Assembly (NCBI RefSeq): GCF_900177815.1
Contig: NZ_FXAZ01000001.1
Location: forward strand, 1,736,001 to 1,800,000
Length of the DNA stretch: 64,000 nt
From: Paenibacillus aquistagni
GTDB taxonomy: Bacteria; Bacillota; Bacilli; Paenibacillales; Paenibacillaceae
Direction: 5' to 3'
The notes beneath the pieces are model-generated. The model ran no database searches. It saw only the letters and a list, made by a program, of their open reading frames with translations, and was not told the origin of the DNA. Within the stretch, counting starts at the first letter, position 1, and the number at the start of each line of letters is the position of its first letter. The position numbers and the translations under genes were made by a program. Shown here piece after piece: positions 35,848 through 44,704 of this stretch.

Positions 35848-36399
35848 TTATAATGCCTTAGCCGAAGCTCTGTTGAACAAGTACAAAAGCATTAAGGTAA
35901 CGGTAACGTAAGCAATCAGCACCGGAATGACGAGCATCGTGAACCAATAAGGCGAGATCAGAGCAACTCCGAGCATAAGCAGCATCACAATCATCATGAT
36001 GATAAAAGCGATGGCACGCTTCCTTGCCTGAAGAACCAAGTCGGACTCTCCTTTTTTCTCTGCCCATGCCGATAACCCTTTGCAAAGCTGCCATACAAGC
36101 CATACATTAAAGCCCGTTGTAATGATTGAGCTGATCAAGGAGCTCCAAGCGACAACATAAGGCTCCAGCGCAGCAGCTAGAATGGGAGCGATCAGATCGT
36201 AGATGCTCAGCACTAGCAGGATCGGTATCCACTTCTTCACATTAGCAAAGTGAATGGAAGTATCCGCTAACAAAAATGCGCCTCGGTAGATCAACAAGAA
36301 ACCTACAATATCCGGTAAAATGTCAAAGCCAAATGGAGAGAAATCGATAAAAAACAAGATCCCCCATGAAATCAGTTGAAACCCTCTCTTTGCGGTCAC
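35848..36399 (-). CDS. Membrane protein of unknown function
   Basis: 183 residues with about five hydrophobic segments, including one over the IGRF-like start region, LPDIVGFLLIYRGAFLL, IPILLVLSIYDLIAPILAAA, a long pair around 85-105, and two near the C-terminus. A short charged loop (AEKKGESDLVLQARKR) separates the halves. No known domain was recognised. Convergent with msrAB; its own 3' region contains GGGACTG/CAGTCCC arms about 60 bases apart but no clean terminator. Upstream 36400-36691 carries nothing recognised apart from a TATAAT at 36608 in front of the next gene. Confidence 0.75.
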   Translation of the reverse strand: MTAKRGFQLISWGILFFIDFSPFGFDILPDIVGFLLIYRGAFLLADTSIHFANVKKWIPILLVLSIYDLIAPILAAALEPYVVAWSSLISSIITTGFNVWLVWQLCKGLSAWAEKKGESDLVLQARKRAIAFIIMMIVMLLMLGVALISPYWFTMLVIPVLIAYVTVTLMLLYLFNRASAKAL

Positions 36400-36691
36400 G
36401 CTGTATAATCTTCCTCTCTGTCTATTTTATGTACCAAGTCAAAGAGCGATTCTTCATCAGATTGACGCTGTAACCTCATGTGAATCGAATCTACATCAGT
36501 ATACATGTTCGCAGCAGGAGAAGGCAACTTCAGCTGCTTCACAGGCTGGAAATGGAATTCCCAGCATTCGGAAACAGGAAGAGAGTGCTGGAAACTAACT
36601 TTTCAAGTATAATAGGGTTGGACATACATACGTCATGACATGTGACATTCCATCTCATAGATAGCATAATTGTTCAGGAGGAAGGTTAGAT

Positions 36692-37555
36692 ATGAGTAGC
36701 ATCAAGATTTTTTCAGATAGTACAAGCGACTTGCCTAAATCGATACTCGAACAATACGATATCGGCATTGTTCCCTTATATGTGACGTTTGGCGATCAGG
36801 ATTATCGTGACGGGGTTGATCTCCTGCCAAAGAGATTGTATGAGCTCGTCGATCAGCACGGTGTTCTGCCAAAGACTGCCGCTCCGTCACCTGGTGATTT
36901 TGTGAAGGCTTTCGAGCCTCATGTCAAGGAAGGACGCCATATCATCTATATTGGCTTGTCTTCTCATTTGTCAGCTACCATTCAAAATGCTACGCTGGCT
37001 TCGCAGATGCTGGAGGAGGAACCAGGCTCCGTCACCGTCATAGACTCCTTGAACCTGTCAACAGGCATCGGGCAGCAGGTGTACCGAGCAGCACTGCTTG
37101 CTGAAGAAGGCCGCACCGTGGAAGAGATCGTCGTGCATATTGAAGAAATGAGAAAGCATATTGAGACAGAATTTATTATCGATACGCTGGATTATCTATA
37201 TAAAGGCGGCCGCTGCAGCGGACTGCAAAACATCGTGGGCACTCTTCTTCGCATCCGTCCTGTCATCAAAGTCATTGACGGCAAGATGACACCTGCAAAT
37301 CGTGTCCGCGGCAAGCGTGAAAAGGCGCTGGAGCAGCTTCTTAATAATGCCTTGGCACTCAAAGAGCAAATGGATGATGAGACGATCTTCGTCACACATT
37401 CTTTCTCTGAAGAAGATGCAGCTTATATTCAGGCTCAGCTCAAAGAGAAGACGAATGCCAAAAATGTGTTCCTATCCGATGCTGGCTGTGTTATTTCGAG
37501 CCATTGTGGAACAAATACGATCGGTATTGTGTTCGCCAAATCTTCTACAACCTAG
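36692..37555 (+). CDS. DegV family fatty-acid-binding protein (second copy)
   Basis: 287 residues, the same length as the copy at 22758-23621. It begins IKIFSDSTSDLPKS and has TAAPSPGDFVKAF, GLSSHLSATIQNA and YKGGRCSGLQNIVGTLL, the DegV ligand-pocket signatures. It is likely a FakB-type carrier presenting a fatty acid to FakA for phosphorylation; members of a pair often differ in saturated versus unsaturated preference. GGAGGAAGG precedes the ATG, and TATAAT at 36608-36613 is a possible -10. Confidence 0.9.
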   Translation: MSSIKIFSDSTSDLPKSILEQYDIGIVPLYVTFGDQDYRDGVDLLPKRLYELVDQHGVLPKTAAPSPGDFVKAFEPHVKEGRHIIYIGLSSHLSATIQNATLASQMLEEEPGSVTVIDSLNLSTGIGQQVYRAALLAEEGRTVEEIVVHIEEMRKHIETEFIIDTLDYLYKGGRCSGLQNIVGTLLRIRPVIKVIDGKMTPANRVRGKREKALEQLLNNALALKEQMDDETIFVTHSFSEEDAAYIQAQLKEKTNAKNVFLSDAGCVISSHCGTNTIGIVFAKSSTT

Positions 37556-37578
37556 ACCACATGCGCGCTGCCTATAAG

Positions 37579-37610
37579 AACGCCTCTTTCCATAACGAAA
37601 GAGGCGTTTT
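37579..37610 (+). terminator. Terminator after the second degV
   Basis: AACGCCTCTTTC (37579-37590) pairs perfectly with GAAAGAGGCGTT (37597-37608) around CATAAC; a short T tail follows. It may also serve the convergent membrane-protein gene. Confidence 0.85.
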
Positions 37611-37681
37611 GACGTATTCTGCATCGATGAGATTCGTAGGTGACCTATGTAGATCCACAGATGAATCACAAGACATCGGAT

Positions 37682-38218
37682 CTACAGCGAGGTATGCTGC
37701 TCTCTTCTAACCAGCCCTTTGGATACGCCGTAAGCGAACAATAGCAGGATCAAGCCGATCAAAGCTCTGAGGAATAGGAGAACGTATTGCTCCATGCCAA
37801 GCATTTCCCTCGTTGATTTGGACAGCAGCATATTGGCTGCTTCCGGAACAACTTGAATCAAGACGACGGCCCCTATGATATGCATGCCTACTGTAAGCAG
37901 CATAACCATCCATTGTTGAGAAGTAAGATTGGACAGCCAACTCTGTTCGCTGCCTTCTTCTTGTGCGCATACAATCTGCCGTGCTAGCCTTGGCGCCATC
38001 AGCCACAAGCATAAGGACAACAATACCATAATCAAGCCTGGAACACATGCAGCTAAGAACAGTAAAGGGAACTCATGTTCAAGGCCAATGAACACATGGC
38101 CCAGTCGATTCGATTGAACATACAAGGATAATACCTCGCCCCATTTGCTGATACCCATAATCATAAGTATCACTGCGGCAACCCTTAGCAGAATAACTGT
38201 GAAATCTTGTGTTCTCAT
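37682..38218 (-). CDS. Four-helix membrane protein of unknown function
   Basis: 178 residues. Hydrophobic segments lie at about 8-26, 50-72, 103-122 and 143-165, with a charged cytoplasmic stretch between the second and third (CAQEEGSEQS). No family recognised. The ribosome site GGAGGTGC precedes the ATG. It lies 70 bases downstream of the sensor kinase gene on the same strand; a TATAAT (about 38265-38260, minus) could be its own promoter. Confidence 0.75.
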   Translation of the reverse strand: MRTQDFTVILLRVAAVILMIMGISKWGEVLSLYVQSNRLGHVFIGLEHEFPLLFLAACVPGLIMVLLSLCLWLMAPRLARQIVCAQEEGSEQSWLSNLTSQQWMVMLLTVGMHIIGAVVLIQVVPEAANMLLSKSTREMLGMEQYVLLFLRALIGLILLLFAYGVSKGLVRREQHTSL

Positions 38219-38288
38219 AAGAGCACCTCCTCATTTCATCAGAATATATCTCCCTCCTTATTATACATGTTTTTCCATTAAAGGAACA

Positions 38289-40064
38289 TCATTCGTTCTC
38301 CTTCATGCTGTCCGAATGAATGCGCTTCGCTGGAATGCGAATGTCTACAGCAGTCCCGATCCCCAGCTTGCTTGCAATCTTCACGCCGTAGGCAGCGCCG
38401 TACTGCAGCTTAATCCGCTGATCCACATTGCGAATGCCATAACCTGCATTCACATGTTCTTTAGGATGGAAGATCTGATCGATTCGTTCCTGACTCATCC
38501 CAATTCCGTCATCGATAATTCTAAACAAGATGTCATCGCCATCTTTTGCAGCAACGATGCGCAGATGGATGCGATCACCACACCATGCATGCTCCAGCAC
38601 ATTTTCGATAAAAGGCTGAAGCACCAATTTGACGGTTTCATAAGGCCAGATGTCTGGGTGGACGTCAAACCTTACATCCATTCGCTCGCCATACTTGATC
38701 TTTTGAATCTGAAGATACGCATTAGCCTGTTCAATCTCTGTTCTGACCGGAATCATCGTCCGTCCCTCATTAAGGGTAAGACGATAGAACTTAGCAAGCT
38801 CCAGCACCATCCGCTGCAGCTTCTCCGTCTCGCCGAACTTCGCCAAGCGGTTGATGGAAGATAACGTATTGTACAAGAAGTGGGGGTTGATCTGCGATTG
38901 CAGAATTTCGAGCTCCGCTTCTTTCTTTTCGATCTGAGTCAGATACACTTCCTCGATCAGCTCGCCGATATTCTCCCCTACATCATTGAGCGCTGTAGCG
39001 ATCTGGGCAAATTCATCCTTGCCGCTGTAACTGAAACGCTTGCTGAGATCTCCTTCTCTAAACGCATTCAGCACAGATACAATCTTCGTAACCCTTTTTG
39101 AAAAATACCGCGAAATGAAGATGCCTAAAAAAGTGAACACGACAAAGCAAATCAAGCAGACCATAAATGTAAACAAGCGTACCTTGAAGGTATCCTGATC
39201 AATAATCGTCATCGGCACATAAGCTTCTAGCTGCCATGGCATATCAGCAAGCTTCTCATTAATCGTTAAATAATAGCCGCTCTTCACATTCGATACATCG
39301 TCCGTTGTACGCTCGCCAGAATGATAGATTACCTTGCCCGCATCATCCTTAAGCATGAGCACGCTGCCTTTGCCTATCAGGCTGTAGTCAATGCTCTGGA
39401 ACAATTCAGCCTTGCTCACGCTGATTCGGATAAAGCCGAGCTCCTCTAGATTTAGCGGATTATGATTATCAATCAATCTGCGCAAAAGAGAAATACGATT
39501 GAAAGATAAGTCTTTTCCTACTGACTGCCAGCTGATTGTCTCGCCATAGATTTCCTTAGGGAAGTTCTTATACCATTCTTTGTCTTGTATTCGGGACATT
39601 TGATACATATTATAATTGCGCCCGATCGTATCTGGATGCTCGGATTCATACACGTCATAGTAACGCTCAGGCAGACTTTCATTTTTTAAATAGATTGACA
39701 TCCAAATATTTTGTCCGGTCGCATTCAATGCGGCGCTGAACTTGGGCATGATGATGTTAACCGTTCGATCGTAATTATCATAGCCCTCGCTGTAGATGCG
39801 CAGCTGTCTAGCTAGCGTGGCATCATTATAGAGCATGTCCGAGATGCGCTTCACATCCTGCAGCTTATAGTATACGTTGTCCGAAATCTGCTTCAGTGTG
39901 CTGCGCAGGTTCATCTCCGTCTGCTTGCGAATGGAATCCACGTACATCGAATGTGACACAAACCCGATAAGCAGCACCGGTATGATAATAAAGACAAAAT
40001 AACTAAGCATGAGCTTGAAGCCTACTGGAATATAACGCACCTTTCTTCTTCCCGCTTCTTCCAT
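38289..40064 (-). CDS. Sensor histidine kinase, YesM type, of the mannoside locus
   Basis: 591 residues. Membrane segment at about 15-40, extracytoplasmic sensor to about 285, second segment VRLFTFMVCLICFVVFTFLG, HAMP, then QSQINPHFLYNTLSSIN with the phospho-accepting histidine, and HATPase motifs ENVLEHAW, IDDGIGMS and GYGIRN. GGAGG stands eight bases before the ATG. It follows the response-regulator gene by 16 bases, the reverse order of the pair at 1405-4919. It likely senses the sugar imported by the cluster, possibly via one of the three binding proteins. Confidence 0.93.
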   Translation of the reverse strand: MEEAGRRKVRYIPVGFKLMLSYFVFIIIPVLLIGFVSHSMYVDSIRKQTEMNLRSTLKQISDNVYYKLQDVKRISDMLYNDATLARQLRIYSEGYDNYDRTVNIIMPKFSAALNATGQNIWMSIYLKNESLPERYYDVYESEHPDTIGRNYNMYQMSRIQDKEWYKNFPKEIYGETISWQSVGKDLSFNRISLLRRLIDNHNPLNLEELGFIRISVSKAELFQSIDYSLIGKGSVLMLKDDAGKVIYHSGERTTDDVSNVKSGYYLTINEKLADMPWQLEAYVPMTIIDQDTFKVRLFTFMVCLICFVVFTFLGIFISRYFSKRVTKIVSVLNAFREGDLSKRFSYSGKDEFAQIATALNDVGENIGELIEEVYLTQIEKKEAELEILQSQINPHFLYNTLSSINRLAKFGETEKLQRMVLELAKFYRLTLNEGRTMIPVRTEIEQANAYLQIQKIKYGERMDVRFDVHPDIWPYETVKLVLQPFIENVLEHAWCGDRIHLRIVAAKDGDDILFRIIDDGIGMSQERIDQIFHPKEHVNAGYGIRNVDQRIKLQYGAAYGVKIASKLGIGTAVDIRIPAKRIHSDSMKENE

Positions 40065-40080
40065 CCTTGTATCCTCCGCT

Positions 40081-41661
40081 TTAGTCCCGCTTGCGATACT
40101 CCATCGGCGTCATGCCGTAGGTTTCTTTGAACTGTCTGCTGAAGTAAGGCAAATAGCGGTATCCGACCTGATTGGCCACCTCATAGATTTTGAGCGTAGG
40201 GTCCTTAAGCAGTTCCCCAGCACGTTCCATTCTCATCTGGATCAGCATTTCACTGAAGGTCTTCCCTACCTCTTCCTTAAATAGTGTGCCTAGATAATTG
40301 GGCGAAAAGGAAAATTGATGGGCGATATCCTTAAGCGTAATATTCTCATGCAATTGATCTTGAACCACGCGCAAAATCTCACGAATAAGCGGACTGTTCT
40401 TCGTGTTGTTCTTCTGATGAAGTTTCTCTGAGATCTCAAATACTTTGCGAACGAGCCATGATCGTATGTCCTGCACTGTCTCAAATTGATGTAGAATATC
40501 TAGATTCTGCAGCTCAAGCCCAATCATCTCCACAAGGTTCTCATCGATGGACTGCAGGTACTGATTAAGCTTCATCACAATGGTGACAGCTAGATTATAG
40601 ATCGTAAACTTCGACTGAAGCGTTAAGACAGACTGAAACAAGTTGTCGATCTCATCATGTATGCGGACAAGTTCATAATCGGACATCGCGGTAAATAGCG
40701 CTTCTAGTCGTTGATCCAGTGTTCTCGCATCCTGCATCTCAGGCGCTTTGCGCACATCTTCATAGGCGATCACACTGCCCTTGCCAAGAAACATCTTACT
40801 GTCAACGGCTTCCAAGGCCTGCTTATATGACAGGTGCAAATATTCAAGCCCATTAACGGCAGAGCCGAGCCCAATCGTCATCGTAAAGGGGTATTTTCCC
40901 TGTAAGCGCTTATACATTTGCTCCAAGCAAGTGCTGCAAGACGTATCCTCAATAAGCAAAGCCAGCCGATGCCTGGACAGCTTGACACTGTGTTCTGCCC
41001 CAAATTGGCGGCTTAGTGTAATCATATCATTACAAAATTGGTTCAGCAGTTCTGGTATGCTCTGCTCTTCGCTCTGGTGAAGCTTCATTGCTACATCATC
41101 AAGCTCTGTAATGACGACGCGAATCGGCCAATGCAAGTCCATCAACCCATAAGATGATGCGAGCTTAACCATGCTGTGATCTCTTCCTAGATTGAATTCC
41201 CCTTCAAAAAGTCTAAGCATTAATTCATTCTTAGCCATCGGAATGAGCTGCTTGTAGTTCTCTTCTTCTTCTTTCTTCCGATGGAGCATGTCGAGCTCAT
41301 CCTTCACTTTTCTAAGCGATTCAATGAGCTCCTCATCTTCCATTGGCTTTAGCACATAGCTGCAAGCATTCATGGAGAGCGCCTGCTTTACATAATTGAA
41401 CTCTTGGTATCCGCTTACAAAGATCACCCGAGTATCCTGCTTCTTCTCTAGGGCGCGCCGTGCGAGCTCCAAGCCGGACATGTTCGGCATATGTACATCC
41501 GTTACTAATATATCGATCTCCTCGCGCTCAAGCACTTCACAGCCAGCAAAACCATTCCCTACGGCTCCGATGATCTCCATTCCGAGCTGGGACCACGGGA
41601 TAAACTGCTTCATCCCTTCCAGATCGAGAATCTCATCATCAGCCAACAGCACCTTATACAT
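40081..41661 (-). CDS. Response regulator, YesN/AraC type, of the mannoside locus
   Basis: 526 residues from the ATG at 41661, eight bases after AAGGGGTGG; a GTG at 41673 lies inside that ribosome site. Receiver with DDE near residues 8-10, phospho-acceptor D55 in VTDVHMP, and LKPMEDEEL. The C-terminal AraC domain has LKDIAHQFSFSPNYLGTLFK and IYEVANQVGYRYLPYFSRQF. It is the likely activator of the two transporter operons upstream, whose promoters share a direct-repeat element. Confidence 0.93.
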   Translation of the reverse strand: MYKVLLADDEILDLEGMKQFIPWSQLGMEIIGAVGNGFAGCEVLEREEIDILVTDVHMPNMSGLELARRALEKKQDTRVIFVSGYQEFNYVKQALSMNACSYVLKPMEDEELIESLRKVKDELDMLHRKKEEEENYKQLIPMAKNELMLRLFEGEFNLGRDHSMVKLASSYGLMDLHWPIRVVITELDDVAMKLHQSEEQSIPELLNQFCNDMITLSRQFGAEHSVKLSRHRLALLIEDTSCSTCLEQMYKRLQGKYPFTMTIGLGSAVNGLEYLHLSYKQALEAVDSKMFLGKGSVIAYEDVRKAPEMQDARTLDQRLEALFTAMSDYELVRIHDEIDNLFQSVLTLQSKFTIYNLAVTIVMKLNQYLQSIDENLVEMIGLELQNLDILHQFETVQDIRSWLVRKVFEISEKLHQKNNTKNSPLIREILRVVQDQLHENITLKDIAHQFSFSPNYLGTLFKEEVGKTFSEMLIQMRMERAGELLKDPTLKIYEVANQVGYRYLPYFSRQFKETYGMTPMEYRKRD

Positions 41662-41673
41662 GTAGCAGGCCAC

Positions 41674-41990
41674 CCCTTAGATATGTGTCACCTCTATGAA
41701 TCTGCGATAAAGAGGCCATATTGTCAGTATAGTATTATAGTCGTGATTTTTCTATAGCGCCTTACAGATTAAGACGAATTTGCTTTATCCTTCCTCTACA
41801 AGACCTAACACTTTATACCTAGATAGATCATGATCCCCACAAGATACTTTTGAATCGTATACGATTATCCTATCACGTTTCTCTCCTCTATCGTTATGCC
41901 AAAAATCTGCAAGTCGCTTAGGCGCCAGCATTTTCCTGTTGATAGCATGACATGGTTCTCTTCTCTTGGCAAGCTGCCAGAGTAAAATGT
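41674..41990. other. Non-coding stretch between mannosidase and regulator genes
   Basis: It contains the presumed promoter region of the regulator-kinase pair. On the minus strand TATAAT occurs near 41735 but without a fitting -35 box. No gene or copy of the 25-bp transporter element was seen. Confidence 0.4.
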
Positions 41991-42021
41991 GAAAAAAGAG
42001 CTGTGCCTAGGACACAGCTCT
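41991..42021 (-). terminator. Terminator of the beta-mannosidase gene
   Basis: On the minus strand AGAGCTGTG (42021-42013) pairs with CACAGCTCT (42005-41997), then TTTTTT. Confidence 0.9.
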
Positions 42022-42057
42022 GCTATTTACAGCTCAGCTCGTTTCAAACCTATTTAT

Positions 42058-44598
42058 CTAGCAATAATCCGTCATTGAATGAATCGTAATCTGCTCTTTG
42101 CCAAGTGCCGCTGCTTGAGAATCTCTTGGCTGAAATGCCACTTCATACGGGATGCCTGGAATAAGGTCAAAGTAGTTATCGCTCATATAACCCTCAACCT
42201 CATGCTCAAGCCACACGTACTTAGCGAGCACATCCGTCATGAGTGTAAAGGTTGCGCGTTCGGCCCCTTCGACCTCGGTAATCGTAATTTGCGGCTTCAT
42301 TAGCGCAAGCTCAGTTGCCGGAAGCATATAATGAAGCTTCTCATCGACGATCTCTCCATTCGATAGCAGCCTTGCCTTGAGAACAACCTGAGCAGGATCC
42401 ATGCCTTCCAGCCATTCCTTGTAAACGAGTGTAAGAAGCTTCGTTGAAGCGTTGGCTTCACCGGTAACCTGGCGCTTCTCCACTCTCAAACACTCTCCAT
42501 CAAAGCGATACAAGCTCCATTCCAGTTCACCATGGAACGTAGACAGAGCATCCGAACAGATGTATAGATCCGCTTGGGTATGACTGGTCCCATCAATGGA
42601 CAGCATGACATCCTTGAAGCCCTTCTTCGCAAAAAACTGCATCGCCTTCCAGCGTCCGTAGTAATCAACTCCGGACCATGAGGCCACAGGCCAGCAGTCA
42701 TTCAGCTGCCAATAGAGGGTCCCCATGCATAATGGCCGATGGCGACGGTGTGCTTCAATCGCTGCCTTCATCGCTTCCGCCTGCATAATTTGACTCATAT
42801 AAATAAAGCCGTAGAAATCAGTCGGCAGTCTCAAATACCGTTCCATATAAGTCCGCATCTTGTCATTGCCAGAACCCGTCTTCTGATGCGCCTTCATAAC
42901 CTCGCTCATCAGATCCATATCAGAAGACTCAGCATAAGCTTCAACCGTCTTCCGTTCAGGGAACGATTGGAACCCATATTCGCTCATAAATCGGCCTATC
43001 GTGACATTGTAATTCTCAATCGGCTCCAACGCGTGCCACACGCCCCAGTAATGCATATCCCCTCTTGTGGATGAGTATCGAGCATGCTGGGATGCATCTC
43101 CTGTTATGTCCTCCATCGGCGAAGAAGCCCAATAATCGGTATGCGGCGCATAGGCTGCGACCACTTCAGGAAGCAGCTGATGGAAGATACGCTCATACGC
43201 CGTCCACATCTCCTCGCGCTGCGCTTGCGTATAATTCTGCTTCCATCCCCAGCCAAGCTTCTCTTCATAATGGCCCCATGCCACATCTATCTCGTTATTG
43301 CCGCACCAAAGGGCAATACATGCATGATTACGGAGCCGCTTCACATTGTACTCCGCTTCCAGCCTTACATTTTGCAGGAACGCCTCATCCCCTGGATACA
43401 TGCTGCAGGCAAAGAGGAAGTCCTGCCAGACCAGAATGCCATGCTCATCGCACAGATCATAGAATAGATCAGGTTCATAAATGCCGCCTCCCCATACGCG
43501 CAGCATATTCATATTAGAAGCGACAGCCGTCTTCACTTCATACCGATAACGCTCCTCTGTAATATCAGGAAGGAAGCTGTCATTTGGTATGTGATTGGCG
43601 CCTTTCGCAAATACTGGCACTCCATTCAGTTCAAAGTAGAAAGAAGTCCCATAGGAATCTTCTTCACGTACTAAACGTATCTGTCGTAATCCTACCTTCA
43701 CTTCGCTTCTAGCCACTGTATTGCCTTCAACCACCAATTGCGCTGTGAACGAGTAGCGGTGTGCCTCGCCTAATCCTCGACTCCACCATAGCTTGGGCTG
43801 ACTGATGACAATTGAAAGTGAACGCGCGTTTATTCCAGGCAATAAAGAAACCTTGCTCTCCCACACTTGTTCGCCATTCGATAAAAGGATAACACCGTCG
43901 CACGCCACCTCGGACTCGATCTCTAGATGAGCAGCCAAGTTTGCCTGTTCTTGAGTAACCCTCACCTGCTCCACATAAAGATCTTGAATACGAGCACCTT
44001 TCCAGCCTTGCAAATAAACGTCACGCCATATCCCGCTCGTAACAAATCTCGGTCCCCAATCCCAGCCATAATGATAGGGCGCCTTGCGAGCATATACGCT
44101 TAAGTGATGCTCTCCAATCTCCCCCAACTCGGATTGGTCATTCGCGGCCGGAAAATTGTATCCGCGCTTCTCTACCTTAGGCATGTCCTCTCTGATTGGG
44201 GAGCGGAAACGAACTTGGAGGGTGTTATGCGAAGGTTTAAGATAAGGCTTCACATCCACAACCCATCTCAGGAACATATTATTGGTGGACAGCACCCGTA
44301 CACCATTCACCTCAATATCCGCATAGGTATCTAGTCCTTCAAAGACCAGCTCAAGATTAGACATCGCGAGCAGCGTTTCCTCAACTTCAAAATGGGCTTC
44401 ATATTCCCAATCCTTCTTATCCATCCACTGCAGTCGATGCTCATTCGTTCCTTTGAATGGATGTGGAATTCGACCGTGCCGGAGCAGATCTGTATGTACC
44501 GTTCCAGGCACTTTCGCCGCTAGCCACTCTTCATCATCGCAAGCCTTGAATGTCCAGTCGGTTAATTGCATGATTCGTCTGTTCATGGCATCCTCCAT
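42058..44598 (-). CDS. Beta-mannosidase, glycoside hydrolase family 2
   Basis: 846 residues, normal for cytoplasmic GH2 beta-mannosidases. The N-terminal sugar-binding domain includes VPGTVHTDLL and FEGLDTYADIEVNG. The catalytic barrel has GANHIPNDSF and MLRVWGGGIYE, then the acid/base glutamate in LWCGNNEID and the nucleophile glutamate in MSEYGFQSFP. No signal peptide. It removes terminal beta-mannose from imported manno-oligosaccharides or N-glycan cores. It follows the binding-protein gene after a terminator and should have its own promoter or read-through; a GTAAGCGTT stretch at 44618-44626 is an incomplete cre. Confidence 0.95.
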   Translation of the reverse strand: MEDAMNRRIMQLTDWTFKACDDEEWLAAKVPGTVHTDLLRHGRIPHPFKGTNEHRLQWMDKKDWEYEAHFEVEETLLAMSNLELVFEGLDTYADIEVNGVRVLSTNNMFLRWVVDVKPYLKPSHNTLQVRFRSPIREDMPKVEKRGYNFPAANDQSELGEIGEHHLSVYARKAPYHYGWDWGPRFVTSGIWRDVYLQGWKGARIQDLYVEQVRVTQEQANLAAHLEIESEVACDGVILLSNGEQVWESKVSLLPGINARSLSIVISQPKLWWSRGLGEAHRYSFTAQLVVEGNTVARSEVKVGLRQIRLVREEDSYGTSFYFELNGVPVFAKGANHIPNDSFLPDITEERYRYEVKTAVASNMNMLRVWGGGIYEPDLFYDLCDEHGILVWQDFLFACSMYPGDEAFLQNVRLEAEYNVKRLRNHACIALWCGNNEIDVAWGHYEEKLGWGWKQNYTQAQREEMWTAYERIFHQLLPEVVAAYAPHTDYWASSPMEDITGDASQHARYSSTRGDMHYWGVWHALEPIENYNVTIGRFMSEYGFQSFPERKTVEAYAESSDMDLMSEVMKAHQKTGSGNDKMRTYMERYLRLPTDFYGFIYMSQIMQAEAMKAAIEAHRRHRPLCMGTLYWQLNDCWPVASWSGVDYYGRWKAMQFFAKKGFKDVMLSIDGTSHTQADLYICSDALSTFHGELEWSLYRFDGECLRVEKRQVTGEANASTKLLTLVYKEWLEGMDPAQVVLKARLLSNGEIVDEKLHYMLPATELALMKPQITITEVEGAERATFTLMTDVLAKYVWLEHEVEGYMSDNYFDLIPGIPYEVAFQPRDSQAAALGKEQITIHSMTDYC

Positions 44599-44644
44599 AC
44601 CTTATGTAAGCGTTAGACTTCAACCTATATACTACCGAAATCCA

Positions 44645-44687
44645 GCTAAAATAGAAACCGGGAGAAGTGAAAAAATCACTTCTCCCG
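44645..44687 (-). terminator. Terminator of transporter operon A
   Basis: A perfect 12-bp stem CGGGAGAAGTGA (44659-44670) with TCACTTCTCCCG (44676-44687). On the minus strand GTTTCTATTTT follows. Confidence 0.85.
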
Positions 44688-44704
44688 ATTCTTGATGCCG
44701 GTTA

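Noticed and set aside
44616-44632. cre-like sequence TGTAAGCGTTAGAC before the beta-mannosidase gene
   Set aside because: The right arm differs from the consensus at three positions.
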